From NCBI GenBank assembly GCA_937125225.1, contig CAKZLE010000002.1:1-64000 (forward strand): a stretch of 64,000 nt of DNA, read 5' to 3'. The position numbers and the translations under genes were made by a program. Positions 28,183 through 38,104 of this stretch are shown piece after piece. The stretch's first letter is position 1. Each line of letters opens with the position of its first letter. The notes under the pieces were generated by a model. The model was not told the DNA's origin, searched no databases, and saw nothing but the letters and a program-made list of their open reading frames with translations. The DNA is from an uncultured Spirochaetia bacterium (GTDB lineage: Bacteria > Spirochaetota > Spirochaetia > CAKZLE01).

Positions 28183-30180
28183 ATGTCATTGAATCTCAAA
28201 AACGAACTGAATGAGAAGCAGTATGTCGCTGCATCTACTATAGAAGGTCCTGTACTGATCATCGCTGGAGCAGGATCAGGAAAGACCAGAATGATCACCT
28301 ATCGTATAGCTCATATGCTAGAGATGGGAATCTCACAATCTTCTATCCTAGCACTGACCTTCACCAACAAGGCAGCATCTGAGATGGCAGAACGTGTGAG
28401 GGGACTCACCGGTGATTCCCTACCAAAACTCACCACCTCCACCTTTCATGCCTTCGGAGTCAAAGTACTTCGTTCAAAGATCGAGTTTCTCGGTTTTGAT
28501 CGAAACTTCACCATCTATGATCAGGCAGACAAGAGTTCAATGATCAAGACCATCGTCAGGGACATGAAGATCCCTCTTGATTCGATCGACCTATATGAAC
28601 TCTCTAACCTCTTCTCTGCGATCAAGACAGAAAGGACAAGCTGGAATGATGAGACTCGGACTTATGAGAAGATCTACATAGAATACAATCTACATCTGAA
28701 GGCCTATAATGCCGTCGATTTTGATGATCTTATCACACTCCCCATCAAACTCTTCGACATGTTCCCCGAAGTGCTACAGGAATATCGTGAACGATATTCC
28801 TATATCATGGTTGATGAGTTTCAGGATACCTCTCTTGTTCAGTATCGGTTACTTGAGATGCTAGCGATCAAGACACGAAACATCTGTGTCGTCGGGGATG
28901 ACGACCAATCGATCTACTCTTGGAGAGGGGCCAATTATGAGAACATCGTGAAGTTCGAAAAAGACTTTCCAGAGGTCAAGGAGATCAAACTCGAGCAGAA
29001 CTACCGGTCTACCGGGAATATACTCCAAGCGGCGAACACCGTCATCTCTAACAATACGAAACGTAAGAGTAAAGAGCTTTGGACCGGTAGTGAAAAGGGA
29101 AATATGATCTCGATCTTCCATCCTGACAATGAGGAACATGAGGCAGACTTCATCTGTTCTACCATCAAGGAGATAGCCTTTGATGAGAATATCTCCTATT
29201 CAGAGATGGGAGTCCTAGTCAGGACTAACAGTCTTCTTGCTGTCCTCGAACAGGAGTTCCTCGCACAGCAGATCCCCTATGCGGTATCAGGTGGGCAGAG
29301 TTTCTTCCAGAGGAAAGAGATCAAGGATATAATTGCCTATATGCGATTATTGACGAATCCTGATGATGATGTGAACTTCCTGAGGATCATCAATACACCA
29401 AGGAGAGGTATCGGAAGGGTATCTCTCGAATCCTTGAGAGCCTTTGCCAAGTCACATGAGATGTCACTGTTCTCAGCCGTATCGAAACTCGCAGCAGATC
29501 CGAACCCTCCGATCAAAAACCGGCTCCATGAAGTCTGTATCTCATTCACGGAGCTTATCGATGAGTACAAGAAGAAGATGTTCTCACGTAAGAACATGGC
29601 TCACTCGATGAACACCCTCATCGCGACCATCGACTATCGGGGATATCTGATCACGGAATACCCCGATAATGAGAGGATGGTCAAATGGAAGATGAAGAAT
29701 GTGGAGATCTTCATGGAGATGTTCCAACGATGGGAAAGTGACCCCGATAATATCAAACCGAACATCTATGACTATCTTAACAGGATAACCCTGAATACCT
29801 CTGATACCAAGGAGAAGGAGGAGGGAAAGATAAACCTCATGACTATCCATGCATCAAAGGGACTTGAGTTCAATACCGTCTTTCTAGCGGGTGTAGAGGA
29901 TCATATACTCCCCCATGCCCGTTCCATCGATGAGGATGAGAAGAACCTCGAAGAGGAGAGAAGACTCTTCTATGTTGCTATCACCCGAGCTGAACGTTCA
30001 CTGATCATCACGAGTTGTAGACAGAGAAAGTACCTTCGAGAGATCATTGACTCCTCTCCATCACGATTCCTTGAGGAGATTCCAGCGGAATTACTCACCT
30101 TCGTAGATGAGGATAAGGAGATAACAATCGAAGAGGGACTTGAGAAACTCCGACGATTGAGAGAGAGAAAGGCACAATAA
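28183..30180 (+). CDS. pcrA: UvrD/Rep/PcrA-family superfamily 1 helicase
   Basis: A 665-residue ATP-dependent 3'-5' DNA helicase. Motif I is GAGSGKT at 29-35, and the others follow in order: ALTFTNKAA (Ia), VDEFQD (II), GDDDQSIYSWRGA (III), LEQNYRS (IV), LMTIHASKGLEF (V) and YVAITRAERSL (VI). It works in nucleotide-excision/mismatch repair or replication-fork restart. The length is nearer to Rep/PcrA than to AddA/RecB, and no nuclease domain follows. The pcrA symbol is by family; Rep is an alternative. Confidence 0.92.
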   Translation: MSLNLKNELNEKQYVAASTIEGPVLIIAGAGSGKTRMITYRIAHMLEMGISQSSILALTFTNKAASEMAERVRGLTGDSLPKLTTSTFHAFGVKVLRSKIEFLGFDRNFTIYDQADKSSMIKTIVRDMKIPLDSIDLYELSNLFSAIKTERTSWNDETRTYEKIYIEYNLHLKAYNAVDFDDLITLPIKLFDMFPEVLQEYRERYSYIMVDEFQDTSLVQYRLLEMLAIKTRNICVVGDDDQSIYSWRGANYENIVKFEKDFPEVKEIKLEQNYRSTGNILQAANTVISNNTKRKSKELWTGSEKGNMISIFHPDNEEHEADFICSTIKEIAFDENISYSEMGVLVRTNSLLAVLEQEFLAQQIPYAVSGGQSFFQRKEIKDIIAYMRLLTNPDDDVNFLRIINTPRRGIGRVSLESLRAFAKSHEMSLFSAVSKLAADPNPPIKNRLHEVCISFTELIDEYKKKMFSRKNMAHSMNTLIATIDYRGYLITEYPDNERMVKWKMKNVEIFMEMFQRWESDPDNIKPNIYDYLNRITLNTSDTKEKEEGKINLMTIHASKGLEFNTVFLAGVEDHILPHARSIDEDEKNLEEERRLFYVAITRAERSLIITSCRQRKYLREIIDSSPSRFLEEIPAELLTFVDEDKEITIEEGLEKLRRLRERKAQ

Positions 30181-30219
30181 TACTTGTATCCAACTCATAG
30201 CAGATGGTAAGCTGTTCAT

Positions 30220-31593
30220 ATGGGAATCTCGATCATCACGCTCATAGTCAGTGTATTACTCTTCTCTCTTCTTGCGAGAATATTGAGCTATCAGAGAACT
30301 CTCCATCTGTTCAGCTGGAATCCGACCTACAGGAGAGGGTTCTTCATCTTGGGACTTCTCTCTTTGAGCATACCTCTCACCATCATCCTAGAACGTTCTA
30401 ACTCAGGATGGGATTCTTCACCTCCTATCATCACTTCGGTACTACTCCTTCTTGTTTTGATACCTGCGGCAGTATTGTATTACCATTTCAGGCCGATTCA
30501 ACGACGCATAGCCCTAAAGCCCCTGCTTGTTCTGACTGAAAGACGGGGCGCCTTTGGGATCTCTGACCATGCGATCCTCTGGAGATCTCTACAGAAGGAG
30601 AAGACCTCTGTAAGGCTCACAGAGAAGATCGATGGGAACGAGATGCTCATCAAAGAAGATACACCCTCTCGCTCTCATGTGATCATCTTAAAGGATCTGA
30701 TCCCTGGGACTCAGTATTCCTATTCGATAGATTCCTTGGATGGCATCTCCGGCAGTTTCTCTACCTGCGGGGAAAGTCTCAGGCTCGCGATCGTCTCAGA
30801 TGCCCATATAGGGTCGAGTAAAAGATCACTCAATACGACAAAGAGGATCATACAGACTATCATCGGTCGAGAGGATTCCTTCGATCTTCTGCTCAACCTC
30901 GGTGATATTGTTCAGATGGGTAACCTGAAAGGGAATTATGAGGCTGCCTCGAATGTACTACTCCCCCTTTCGAAACACCTTCCGAGTATCATGGTTCCGG
31001 GAAACCATGATGCATGGGTAGGAGGGCTCAATTCATGGAAGGACGCTTACTATCCAAAGCGACTGAACTCAGAGCTTAGGACACATCAACTCTTTCACCA
31101 CTACAGACCACTTGAAGGCGTACATATCATCACATTGGATCTAGAATGGGGTACTGAGAATTTTTCAAAGGCTCAAAGACACTGGCTCACAGAGCAGTTA
31201 TCAACTATAGCTAAAGATGATATGCTCATTGTAGCAAGTCATGCCTTCTTCTTTGGATCTGGAAGGGTCGTCGATTCGCGAGCTTGGTTCGATCCCATGA
31301 AGATGATCGACACCTTTCACCCTCTGTTTCGTGATAATCATGTAAATCTTGTCCTCTCTGGTCATAACCATCAGTTCGAACATATGAAAGAAGATGGAAT
31401 CGATTATGTGATCGTTGGGACCTTCGGTGGACGACTCGAGAAGCGTATTACCCATAGAAGTAGTGCATCGATCTTCCTCGACCATACCCATCACGGATTC
31501 GCAGAACTCAGCATCGACCGATCCCAGTACTCTCTGATTTTCAGAAACCTCAAAGATGAGGAGATTTATCGGTTTTCTTCTCGTCCCCGTTAG
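30220..31593 (+). CDS. Membrane-anchored metallophosphoesterase
   Basis: A 457-residue protein. Three membrane segments (~3-22, ~42-58, ~68-90) precede a fibronectin-like/purple-acid-phosphatase N-domain (~100-185, with LIPGTQYSYSI). A calcineurin-type phosphoesterase follows, with metal motifs SDAHIG, NLGDIVQ, PGNHD, ASHAF and SGHNHQFEH. It is presumably an extracytoplasmic phosphatase or nucleotidase; the substrate is unknown. It lies 39 bases after the helicase gene on the same strand. Confidence 0.88.
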   Translation: MGISIITLIVSVLLFSLLARILSYQRTLHLFSWNPTYRRGFFILGLLSLSIPLTIILERSNSGWDSSPPIITSVLLLLVLIPAAVLYYHFRPIQRRIALKPLLVLTERRGAFGISDHAILWRSLQKEKTSVRLTEKIDGNEMLIKEDTPSRSHVIILKDLIPGTQYSYSIDSLDGISGSFSTCGESLRLAIVSDAHIGSSKRSLNTTKRIIQTIIGREDSFDLLLNLGDIVQMGNLKGNYEAASNVLLPLSKHLPSIMVPGNHDAWVGGLNSWKDAYYPKRLNSELRTHQLFHHYRPLEGVHIITLDLEWGTENFSKAQRHWLTEQLSTIAKDDMLIVASHAFFFGSGRVVDSRAWFDPMKMIDTFHPLFRDNHVNLVLSGHNHQFEHMKEDGIDYVIVGTFGGRLEKRITHRSSASIFLDHTHHGFAELSIDRSQYSLIFRNLKDEEIYRFSSRPR

Positions 31594-31625
31594 TATTCTG
31601 ACAAGAATTGTAGTATATTTACTGC

Positions 31626-33008
31626 ATGAAAAAAATGTTGCAGACTGATTTGACGACTGGCCCTATTGGGCCCTCCATACGAGCTATAGCGATTCCCGCG
31701 ATGGTAGGGATCATTTTCAATACGATGTACAATCTCGTGGATACTTTCTGGGCGGGAAGGTTCTCCACAGAATCACTGGCCTCACTCTCCCTGAACTTCC
31801 CAGTCTATCTCCTCGCCATGACTATCGGAGTGGGATTCTCCTCAGGTACGAGTGCTCTCATTGCCAACTATCTCGGTAAGAAGGATGAGGTTTCAGCTCA
31901 AAAGATATACTTTCAAGGTATTTCCTATGCACTGATCATCCAGCTCATACTGACTATCCCACTGCTCTTTCTCCTTAAACCGATCTTCGAGCTGATGAAT
32001 GCTGATGCTATGGTTCTCAAAGGAGCTCTTCTATATGGGTATGTCATCGTAGGGGGCTCAGTCATGATGACTATGAACATGGTCATCAACTCAGCATTAT
32101 CTGCTCGAGGACTATCAAAACTCTACAGGAACGTGCTGATCATAGGGTTCTTCCTCAATCTTGGACTAGACCCCATCCTCATGTTCGGGTTCAATATTGG
32201 TGATACCGTGATCATCCCCGAGATGAAAGAGTCGGGAATAGCCTTAGCCACTGTGATCATACAACTATTGAGCGCACTCTACCTCCTGCATAAGGCACGT
32301 ACGTTGCATCTGTTCCAAGATGCTAGACCCAAAGATTTCAAGCCTTTGAAAAGTAGAGGACTAGAGCTCTCTTCACAGGTGATCCCAGGAATGGTCAGTT
32401 TCATGATCATGGCAACAGGAACTTTCGTCATAACCTTCTATATTTCACGATATGGTACCAATGTGGTGGCAGCCTATGGTTCAGCGATCAGGATCGAGCA
32501 GATTGCTCTAGTCCCAAATATGGGTATCAATACAGCACTCATGGCCATGGTGGGACAGAATAATGGGGCGAAGAAGATAGATAGGATCACAGAGTCCTAT
32601 AGAACAGCACTCTTCTATGGATTCTTGATCATGATAGTCCTGCTTACACCAGTCCTCATCTTTGGAAGACAACTCATAGGGCTTTTCACCGACAATGCAG
32701 AGGTCATCTCCATAGGTTATACCTATCTGCTCATCCAGGGGATCACTCATTTCAGCTATATTATCATGGCTCAGTCTAACTCAGTCCTGCAAGGTCTAAA
32801 AAGACCAGGAATGATCATGTGGACGGCCCTCTATCGACAAGTAGTTGCACCTGCAGTCATCTTCACATTCCTCTCCATAGTCTTAGGAATGCGAGAGAAT
32901 GGGGTATGGTGGGGGCTAGTCATCGTAAACTGGAGTGCGGCACTCTTCTCACTATATTGGACTCGAAAAAAGATCAAACAGGCAGCATTAGCATTAACCG
33001 GGGAGTAA
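31626..33008 (+). CDS. MATE-family multidrug/Na+ antiporter
   Basis: A 460-residue MOP-superfamily exporter with twelve expected helices. The MATE N-lobe signature is visible (AIPAMVGIIFNTMYNLVDTF, FWAGRFS), and there is a second internal repeat beginning near GLELSSQVIPGM. It exports cationic drugs or metabolites in exchange for Na+ or H+. No clear ribosome site precedes the ATG; TATATT ends seven bases before it, so a leaderless message is possible. Confidence 0.93.
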   Translation: MKKMLQTDLTTGPIGPSIRAIAIPAMVGIIFNTMYNLVDTFWAGRFSTESLASLSLNFPVYLLAMTIGVGFSSGTSALIANYLGKKDEVSAQKIYFQGISYALIIQLILTIPLLFLLKPIFELMNADAMVLKGALLYGYVIVGGSVMMTMNMVINSALSARGLSKLYRNVLIIGFFLNLGLDPILMFGFNIGDTVIIPEMKESGIALATVIIQLLSALYLLHKARTLHLFQDARPKDFKPLKSRGLELSSQVIPGMVSFMIMATGTFVITFYISRYGTNVVAAYGSAIRIEQIALVPNMGINTALMAMVGQNNGAKKIDRITESYRTALFYGFLIMIVLLTPVLIFGRQLIGLFTDNAEVISIGYTYLLIQGITHFSYIIMAQSNSVLQGLKRPGMIMWTALYRQVVAPAVIFTFLSIVLGMRENGVWWGLVIVNWSAALFSLYWTRKKIKQAALALTGE

Positions 33009-33061
33009 CTGAAGAAAGTAACCTAGTAATTGTTCAAGTTCCTCTATAGACTGATTCAGCT

Positions 33062-34357
33062 ATGACTAAAACAACCACTCTGACTAAGAAGAGACTATTC
33101 CACCTCTGGCTTCCATTGGCTCTCATGTGGCTTGTGATGGCCGTAGAACAGCCTGCAATAACCGCGATCATCTCTCGTTTACCGAATCCTACCATAGAGC
33201 TTGCCGCCTTCGGGTATGCCTTTGCTCTCGCCCTTCTTATCGAGGGGCCTATCGTTCAGATGCTCTCTGCAGGTACTGCTATCACTAAAGATATCGTCTC
33301 CTATCGGAGATTACTTTTCATATTACATCTACTCGCCCTTCTGATAACTTCTGTTCATCTGATCTTTTGCATCCCCTCAGTCTATACCTGGTTCTCTCTA
33401 GAGATCATGGGTCTCCCGAAAGAGATGATCACCCCCTCTTACAGAAGTTTCGTTGCAATGATCCCATGGGCCGCAGCGGTTGGGTATAGACGTCTATGGC
33501 AGGGGGTCATGATCCGTTATGGAAAGACAAAGGCAGTACCAGTCATCATGTATCTTCGCCTTTTCGTAGCTGCATCCGTCTTGATCACAGGACTGCTGAT
33601 CAACACTATCCCCGGAGGTCTCCTCGGAGGTATTTCACTCTCAGTAGGGGTCATTGTTGGTATGATCGCAGCAGGAGTGTATGTACGCCCTATCATCAAG
33701 GAGATGCCCAAAGAGGATCTTTCCACTCCCTCGATGCCTATCTCAGAGATGGTACGGTTCTATTTCCCTCTGGCATTGACCTCTTTGATCACCCTTGGGG
33801 TGAGACCCCTTCTTAATTTTGGAATTGCTAGAGGTCTCTACCCGCTAGCATCACTGGCCATCTGGCCTGTTGCTCTAGCCTATATCTTCATCTATACATC
33901 GATCTCCATGTCAATGCAGGAGATCGTCATTGCCGAGCAGAAGAATGAACAGACCCTTTTGGTGATCACTGCGTTCATCAAACGTGTAGGGCTCGTCCTG
34001 TTCCTTCTCTATATGGTGATCCTTATCTCGCAGGCCTGGAAACTCTGGTTCATCAACCTGTCAGGTCTTCCTGCAGACCTATTAGAGTTCCTTCCTCTCA
34101 CCTTGACCGTCTTATGCCTCATGCCCATCTTCTACTCATTCATCTCTTTCTTCAGAGGTCTATTGGTCCTTGCTCATAAGACCCGTACCATCACCATTGG
34201 GGTGAGCATCAATGTTTTTCTCATGCTCATCATGATCAATGTGCTCACACAAGGTATTGGTCTTCCCGGGGTGTATGCCGCATCGATAGCCTTTGCAAGC
34301 TCTTATGGAGTCGAGACCCTATTCCTCATGACCCAGACAAAGACTCTACGAAAATAA
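33062..34357 (+). CDS. MOP-superfamily transporter, ANK-like
   Basis: A 431-residue protein with about twelve helices in two repeats. The second half begins with FYFPLALTSLITLGVRPLLNF. This region resembles the animal ANKH (progressive ankylosis) exporter more than a standard MATE, by the pattern of W-P-L-A-L and R-P-x-x-N-x-x-x-x-R. It is unlike its neighbour at 31626 apart from overall topology. The substrate is unknown; ANK relatives export ATP, pyrophosphate or citrate. It could equally be a divergent MATE. Confidence 0.7.
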   Translation: MTKTTTLTKKRLFHLWLPLALMWLVMAVEQPAITAIISRLPNPTIELAAFGYAFALALLIEGPIVQMLSAGTAITKDIVSYRRLLFILHLLALLITSVHLIFCIPSVYTWFSLEIMGLPKEMITPSYRSFVAMIPWAAAVGYRRLWQGVMIRYGKTKAVPVIMYLRLFVAASVLITGLLINTIPGGLLGGISLSVGVIVGMIAAGVYVRPIIKEMPKEDLSTPSMPISEMVRFYFPLALTSLITLGVRPLLNFGIARGLYPLASLAIWPVALAYIFIYTSISMSMQEIVIAEQKNEQTLLVITAFIKRVGLVLFLLYMVILISQAWKLWFINLSGLPADLLEFLPLTLTVLCLMPIFYSFISFFRGLLVLAHKTRTITIGVSINVFLMLIMINVLTQGIGLPGVYAASIAFASSYGVETLFLMTQTKTLRK

Positions 34358-34378
34358 TGCATCCTCCCTATCCTCAAC

Positions 34379-34407
34379 TTGACATATAGTCTCACGTCCT
34401 GTATATT
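34379..34407 (+). promoter_or_regulatory. Near-consensus promoter of the TetR operon
   Basis: TTGACA (34379-34384), a 17-base spacer, and TATATT (34402-34407). The first base of the -35 lies 22 bases after the stop of the preceding transporter gene. The -10 lies inside the palindrome at 34398-34439. Confidence 0.88.
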
Positions 34408-34439
34408 ACCACTGGTAATTACCAGTGGTAATATACAGG
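34398..34439. promoter_or_regulatory. Perfect 42-bp palindromic operator
   Basis: Both 21-base arms match without a mismatch (arm: CCTGTATATTACCACTGGTA plus A) and there is no spacer. It covers the -10 hexamer and the transcription start, ending nine bases before the TetR start codon. In the message it would also form a long 5' hairpin that contains the AGG of the ribosome site. The most likely role is TetR autorepression. Confidence 0.9.
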
Positions 34440-34447
34440 AGAGCTAC

Positions 34448-35047
34448 ATGAGAAGACACACAGTCAAAGCAAAGAGACAGTTCATTGATATGGTACTTAT
34501 CATGCTTGAAGAGGGAAAATCACTTCGGGAGATAAATCTACGGCAAATAGCTAAACGAATCGGATGTGCACATACGAACGCCTATAACTACTTTGAATCC
34601 TATGAACAGTTGATCTGGTACTCTCTTGAAGAGGCCCAGCTGAGAATGCTCATAGGGGGAGGTATCAAGGATCCTAGTCATATTGACTACGACACTCTTC
34701 CCAATATCTTCGAATCATATATTGATTTTGTCATTGCCCATCCGGCCTGGTATCGCCTTATCTGGATGGACAGACTCATAGGACCTCCACCGTTAGAGAT
34801 CAGAGGATCATTGGTACTACCCGGAGATATCTTGAATCGATGGATGAGAGAACGACATCCTGATTCCAACCAAACAGTGAAAAAGACGGGAATCCTACAC
34901 AGTTTTCTTCATGGTGAACTCTCAAAGTATGTGACTAACCGCAGACTCGAAGAAATTTCAAGCTACAAAGAACAGCTCCTTGAGGATCTAAGACTCCTAG
35001 AGAACCTATTGTTCCTGAAAGAGGCTCATATTACCAATTTGACTTAG
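34448..35047 (+). CDS. TetR-like transcriptional regulator
   Basis: A 199-residue protein. The N-terminal helix-turn-helix (~8-55) reads INLRQIAKRIGCAHTNAYNYFESYEQLIWY, the TetR pattern with a Y-x-Y-F recognition helix. The C-terminal ligand domain (~60-199) has HPAWYRLIWMDRL. ATG 34448 follows AGGAGA; an upstream open start at 34379 would lie in the promoter. It probably represses its own operon through the 42-bp palindrome. The ligand is unknown; the neighbouring exporters and the next membrane protein are candidate targets. Confidence 0.88.
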   Translation: MRRHTVKAKRQFIDMVLIMLEEGKSLREINLRQIAKRIGCAHTNAYNYFESYEQLIWYSLEEAQLRMLIGGGIKDPSHIDYDTLPNIFESYIDFVIAHPAWYRLIWMDRLIGPPPLEIRGSLVLPGDILNRWMRERHPDSNQTVKKTGILHSFLHGELSKYVTNRRLEEISSYKEQLLEDLRLLENLLFLKEAHITNLT

Positions 35048-35058
35048 GAGAAGAACCT

Positions 35059-35916
35059 ATGTTGTATAGAAGATCATTAATAACCCTTGTGATCATTATC
35101 ACTTTCTTTGCTATCATCGCCACTAGCAGCGGTATATTCTCTCACCAGGGTGAGGGAGCTAGCTCCTACAAGACTATTCGTTCAGAAGAGATCGAACTCT
35201 ATGGGATAGGTCCCTATACGCATATGTCTTCAGATGTAGCGATCCAGGGTATCGCACAAGATATCATCACTCTCTTTTTAGCCCTTCCAGCCCTACTACT
35301 CTCCTTCATCTTTTCCTTAAGAGGTTCGATCAGGGCACAATTGATCTCTACGGGGACGCTAGTCTACCTTCTCGTCACCTATCTTTTCTATCTGACCATG
35401 GGGACTTACAACTATCTGTTTCTTATCTATTGTGTATTGCTCTTTTCCTGTTTCATGGCTGTATCACTTTCACTCCTATCCCTTTACCACCAACGATTCC
35501 ATACAAGATTCGATAACAGGCTTCCCTATCGTTTCTGCGGTTCTTTTCTTGTGGTGAATTCTATTATGATCGGTATGCTCTGGTTGAGTATCATCGTACC
35601 TCCTCTTATCGATGGAAGTATCTATCCTGATGCACTCGATCATTACACAACCTTGATAGTCCAGGGGATGGATCTGGGACTTCTACTACCTTTTGGTATC
35701 CTGTGTGGGATACTCCTGATACGAAGAAACCCCAAGGGCTATCTCCTTGCCTCAGTCTATATGGTATTCCTCACATACTTGATGGCAGCGCTTATCGGTA
35801 AACTCATTGCGATGGGGCTCCATGGAGTATCGATCATACCTGCTATCTTTATCATACCTGTGATTGAGGCATTCGCTGTGTATTGTTCGGTGAGGATTCT
35901 CTGTGCTCTAAAATGA
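35059..35916 (+). CDS. Polytopic membrane protein in the TetR operon
   Basis: Unrecognised, 285 residues. An N-terminal hydrophobic anchor (~7-27) precedes a short polar loop (~28-68), followed by about seven hydrophobic helices (~72-90, 97-115, 118-142, 160-182, 205-225, 232-255, 258-280). AGGAGA precedes the ATG, 11 bases after tetR, so the pair is one operon under the palindrome. Its product may be what TetR controls, for example a channel or exporter component. Confidence 0.75.
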   Translation: MLYRRSLITLVIIITFFAIIATSSGIFSHQGEGASSYKTIRSEEIELYGIGPYTHMSSDVAIQGIAQDIITLFLALPALLLSFIFSLRGSIRAQLISTGTLVYLLVTYLFYLTMGTYNYLFLIYCVLLFSCFMAVSLSLLSLYHQRFHTRFDNRLPYRFCGSFLVVNSIMIGMLWLSIIVPPLIDGSIYPDALDHYTTLIVQGMDLGLLLPFGILCGILLIRRNPKGYLLASVYMVFLTYLMAALIGKLIAMGLHGVSIIPAIFIIPVIEAFAVYCSVRILCALK

Positions 35917-36018
35917 TCAGGAATTGATCCTTAGGAGAGGATCTTCAGAATCTAAATAATATCGTCACCTGTCTTTTTAGAGAGGAGTGGCAAGAGTTCT
36001 CTCTACAGGTTCTCATCA

Positions 36019-37113
36019 TCATGAACTCCTGAGGTCTCTCTTCATCTCATATAATCCTATATCAGCACGATTGATCAAATGTAGCAGTGTATCCTTGATT
36101 CGGTATTCAGCTATACCATAGGAGAAACTCATCTTCTTGAAGGGAAACAGCTCAGAGTCCTTCGAAATAGCTGAGAAATCATCGACTGAGAAAAGACCAG
36201 GATATTCCTTCTGGTATCTCACTAATAAAGATTCTACGGTCACCTTCTGGTATCTATCGAGGAGTTTCTTCATGACTATCTGAGCTTTAGCGAAGGTTGC
36301 TTGAGGGAACATCAGAAGAAACTCGTCCCCACCCCAGCGTCCTGCAAAATCGGTCTCGCGAAGGGCCCCATTGAGCATACTCCCGAACTCCTTGAGGACG
36401 AAATCACCGAAAAGATGTCCATACCAGTCGTTGAGAAGCTTGAATCTATCTAGATCCATCATCACGATACTGAAGATACTGCCATAACGTGAAGCACGCC
36501 TTAATTCGGTATTCACATCTTCCTCTATCTTGATACGTGATCTGAGACCTGTCAGGTCATCGGTACTGATCACCTGCTCTAACTCCTTATAGGCCTCATT
36601 CACATCTTTGATTCGATGATGAACTACATCTTCCATGATCTGAGATAAGCTCTTGTCAGAACTCTCTAAGCCCGTTTCAGCGAATACTGCTGAGGCTGTT
36701 GGATAGGAGAGATGCATATGCTCGAATAAGAATTCACCCTCTTTAGAAGTGCTGATCACAAATGATACCCTAAGGTCCTTCAAAGGAACCGTTTTTGTAT
36801 CAAGATCGATTGAGATGTCGAGAACGGCAATATAGAGAAAGATATCTGAGGAGAGTGCCTTTACCCTGCTTTGTCGGATTTGGTAATCAATGGGCGCAGG
36901 AATGGTATCTAGCTCTTGCTTGAGGTTTTTGAGACTCTGATCGAAGGAAAAGGCCACCGTATACTTGAGAGGGCCGAAACCGGTGAGGTTCTTACTTACC
37001 GTGGGAAGAATGGTCGCTATATCTCGCTCGATAAAGAACCTCTTGAAGAACTCCTTGATGAAATGATCACAGAGTTCATGTGTTGATTCTTCTACCTGTT
37101 GTATCAATGTCAT
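36019..37113 (-). CDS. Diguanylate cyclase with a novel N-terminal domain
   Basis: A 364-residue soluble protein. The C-terminal GGDEF domain (~182-360) has DLTGL at 186-190, MDLDRFKLLND, active-site GGDEF at 261-265 and the inhibitory RETD site at 252-255, so it should make c-di-GMP with product feedback. Residues 1-180 form an unrecognised, possibly sensory domain without membrane helices. The domain is interrupted near VESLLVRYQKEYPGLFSVDD by an insertion before the final strands. Monocistronic. Confidence 0.9.
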   Translation of the reverse strand: MTLIQQVEESTHELCDHFIKEFFKRFFIERDIATILPTVSKNLTGFGPLKYTVAFSFDQSLKNLKQELDTIPAPIDYQIRQSRVKALSSDIFLYIAVLDISIDLDTKTVPLKDLRVSFVISTSKEGEFLFEHMHLSYPTASAVFAETGLESSDKSLSQIMEDVVHHRIKDVNEAYKELEQVISTDDLTGLRSRIKIEEDVNTELRRASRYGSIFSIVMMDLDRFKLLNDWYGHLFGDFVLKEFGSMLNGALRETDFAGRWGGDEFLLMFPQATFAKAQIVMKKLLDRYQKVTVESLLVRYQKEYPGLFSVDDFSAISKDSELFPFKKMSFSYGIAEYRIKDTLLHLINRADIGLYEMKRDLRSS

Positions 37114-37348
37114 AGTCCTACCCTAGTCAACCCCAATTTATTCTGATAATCATTGGAACGTAAGTATAACAGTCAAATATTGAATACTGACTATCAACGT
37201 TCTATTAATTGTAGCATACAATCAAACTATAACAAAAAAAAATTCATCTTTATTGTCTACACACAAAGAAATAACGGTTATAAAGAAAATTATTATCTTT
37301 ATGATAAAGAGTTACAAGTGAGGATCTGATCAATGACTAAAGGAGATC

Positions 37349-38104
37349 CTATTGGGTATGATCTTTGTTGATCATCACCGCAAGGTACCCCGCGCCGAAC
37401 CCATTATCAATATTGACTACAGAGATTCCTGAGGCACAACTATTGAGCATAGCAAGAAGTGCTGATACTCCCTTGAAGTTCGCCCCATACCCGACACTTG
37501 TCGGTACTGCGATCACAGGAACATCAACGAGACCGCCCACAACGCTTGCAAGAGCCCCTTCCATACCGGCTACCGCTATCACGACCTCTGCAGAGCGTAT
37601 CTCTTCCAATCTATTGAGGAGTCTGTGAATCCCAGCTACCCCCACATCGTTGAAGCGCTTGACTTCATGCCCGTAGAATTCGATAGTCTTTGCAGCCTCT
37701 TCAGCAACGGTATGATCCGAGGTCCCTGCACTCACTACAGCGATAGCACCCCGTCCCTGTCGTTCAATCTTCTGATGAGTGATCGTCAGGATCTGAGAAT
37801 CTTTTGCATAGACTGCATGAGGAAATTGATCCTTAATCTCTTCGTAGACCTCCTCTTTGAGGCGTGTCCCAAGAACATTGATCCTATTAGTGTCGAAATG
37901 AGAGAGGATATCCCGTATCTGTTGTGTATTCTTACCCGCACAATAGACGACCTCTCCCTGCCCGGTTCTCCGTTCCCTGTCCATATCGAGGACAGAATGG
38001 CCAAGATCGGTAAAATAGAGAGATTGAACCTCTGCTGCTGCACAGCTGACATCGATCTCTCCTGATCTTACCTGTGTCAAAAGTTCTTCTAATCTATTCA
38101 TCAT
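37349..38104 (-). CDS. larB: LarB, pyridinium-3,5-biscarboxylate mononucleotide synthase
   Basis: A 251-residue LarB of the PurE-like carboxylase fold. It carboxylates and hydrolyses nicotinate adenine dinucleotide, the first step of nickel-pincer nucleotide synthesis. Family features seen: EVVYCAGKN, VVSAGTSDHTVAEEA, GVAGIHRL, VAGMEGALASVVGGL and PTSVGYGAN. ATG 38104 has AGGGG at normal spacing; a GTG two codons earlier is possible. It overlaps the end of larE by 11 bases and is the last gene of the operon. Confidence 0.95.
   Translation of the reverse strand: MMNRLEELLTQVRSGEIDVSCAAAEVQSLYFTDLGHSVLDMDRERRTGQGEVVYCAGKNTQQIRDILSHFDTNRINVLGTRLKEEVYEEIKDQFPHAVYAKDSQILTITHQKIERQGRGAIAVVSAGTSDHTVAEEAAKTIEFYGHEVKRFNDVGVAGIHRLLNRLEEIRSAEVVIAVAGMEGALASVVGGLVDVPVIAVPTSVGYGANFKGVSALLAMLNSCASGISVVNIDNGFGAGYLAVMINKDHTQ

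Noticed and set aside
35917-36018. Inverted repeats between the TetR-operon membrane gene and the GGDEF gene
   Set aside because: ACCTGT / ACAGGT and AGAGAGGA / TTCTCTCT pairings exist, but there is no T-run on either strand and the arms are interrupted. I could not call a terminator with confidence.
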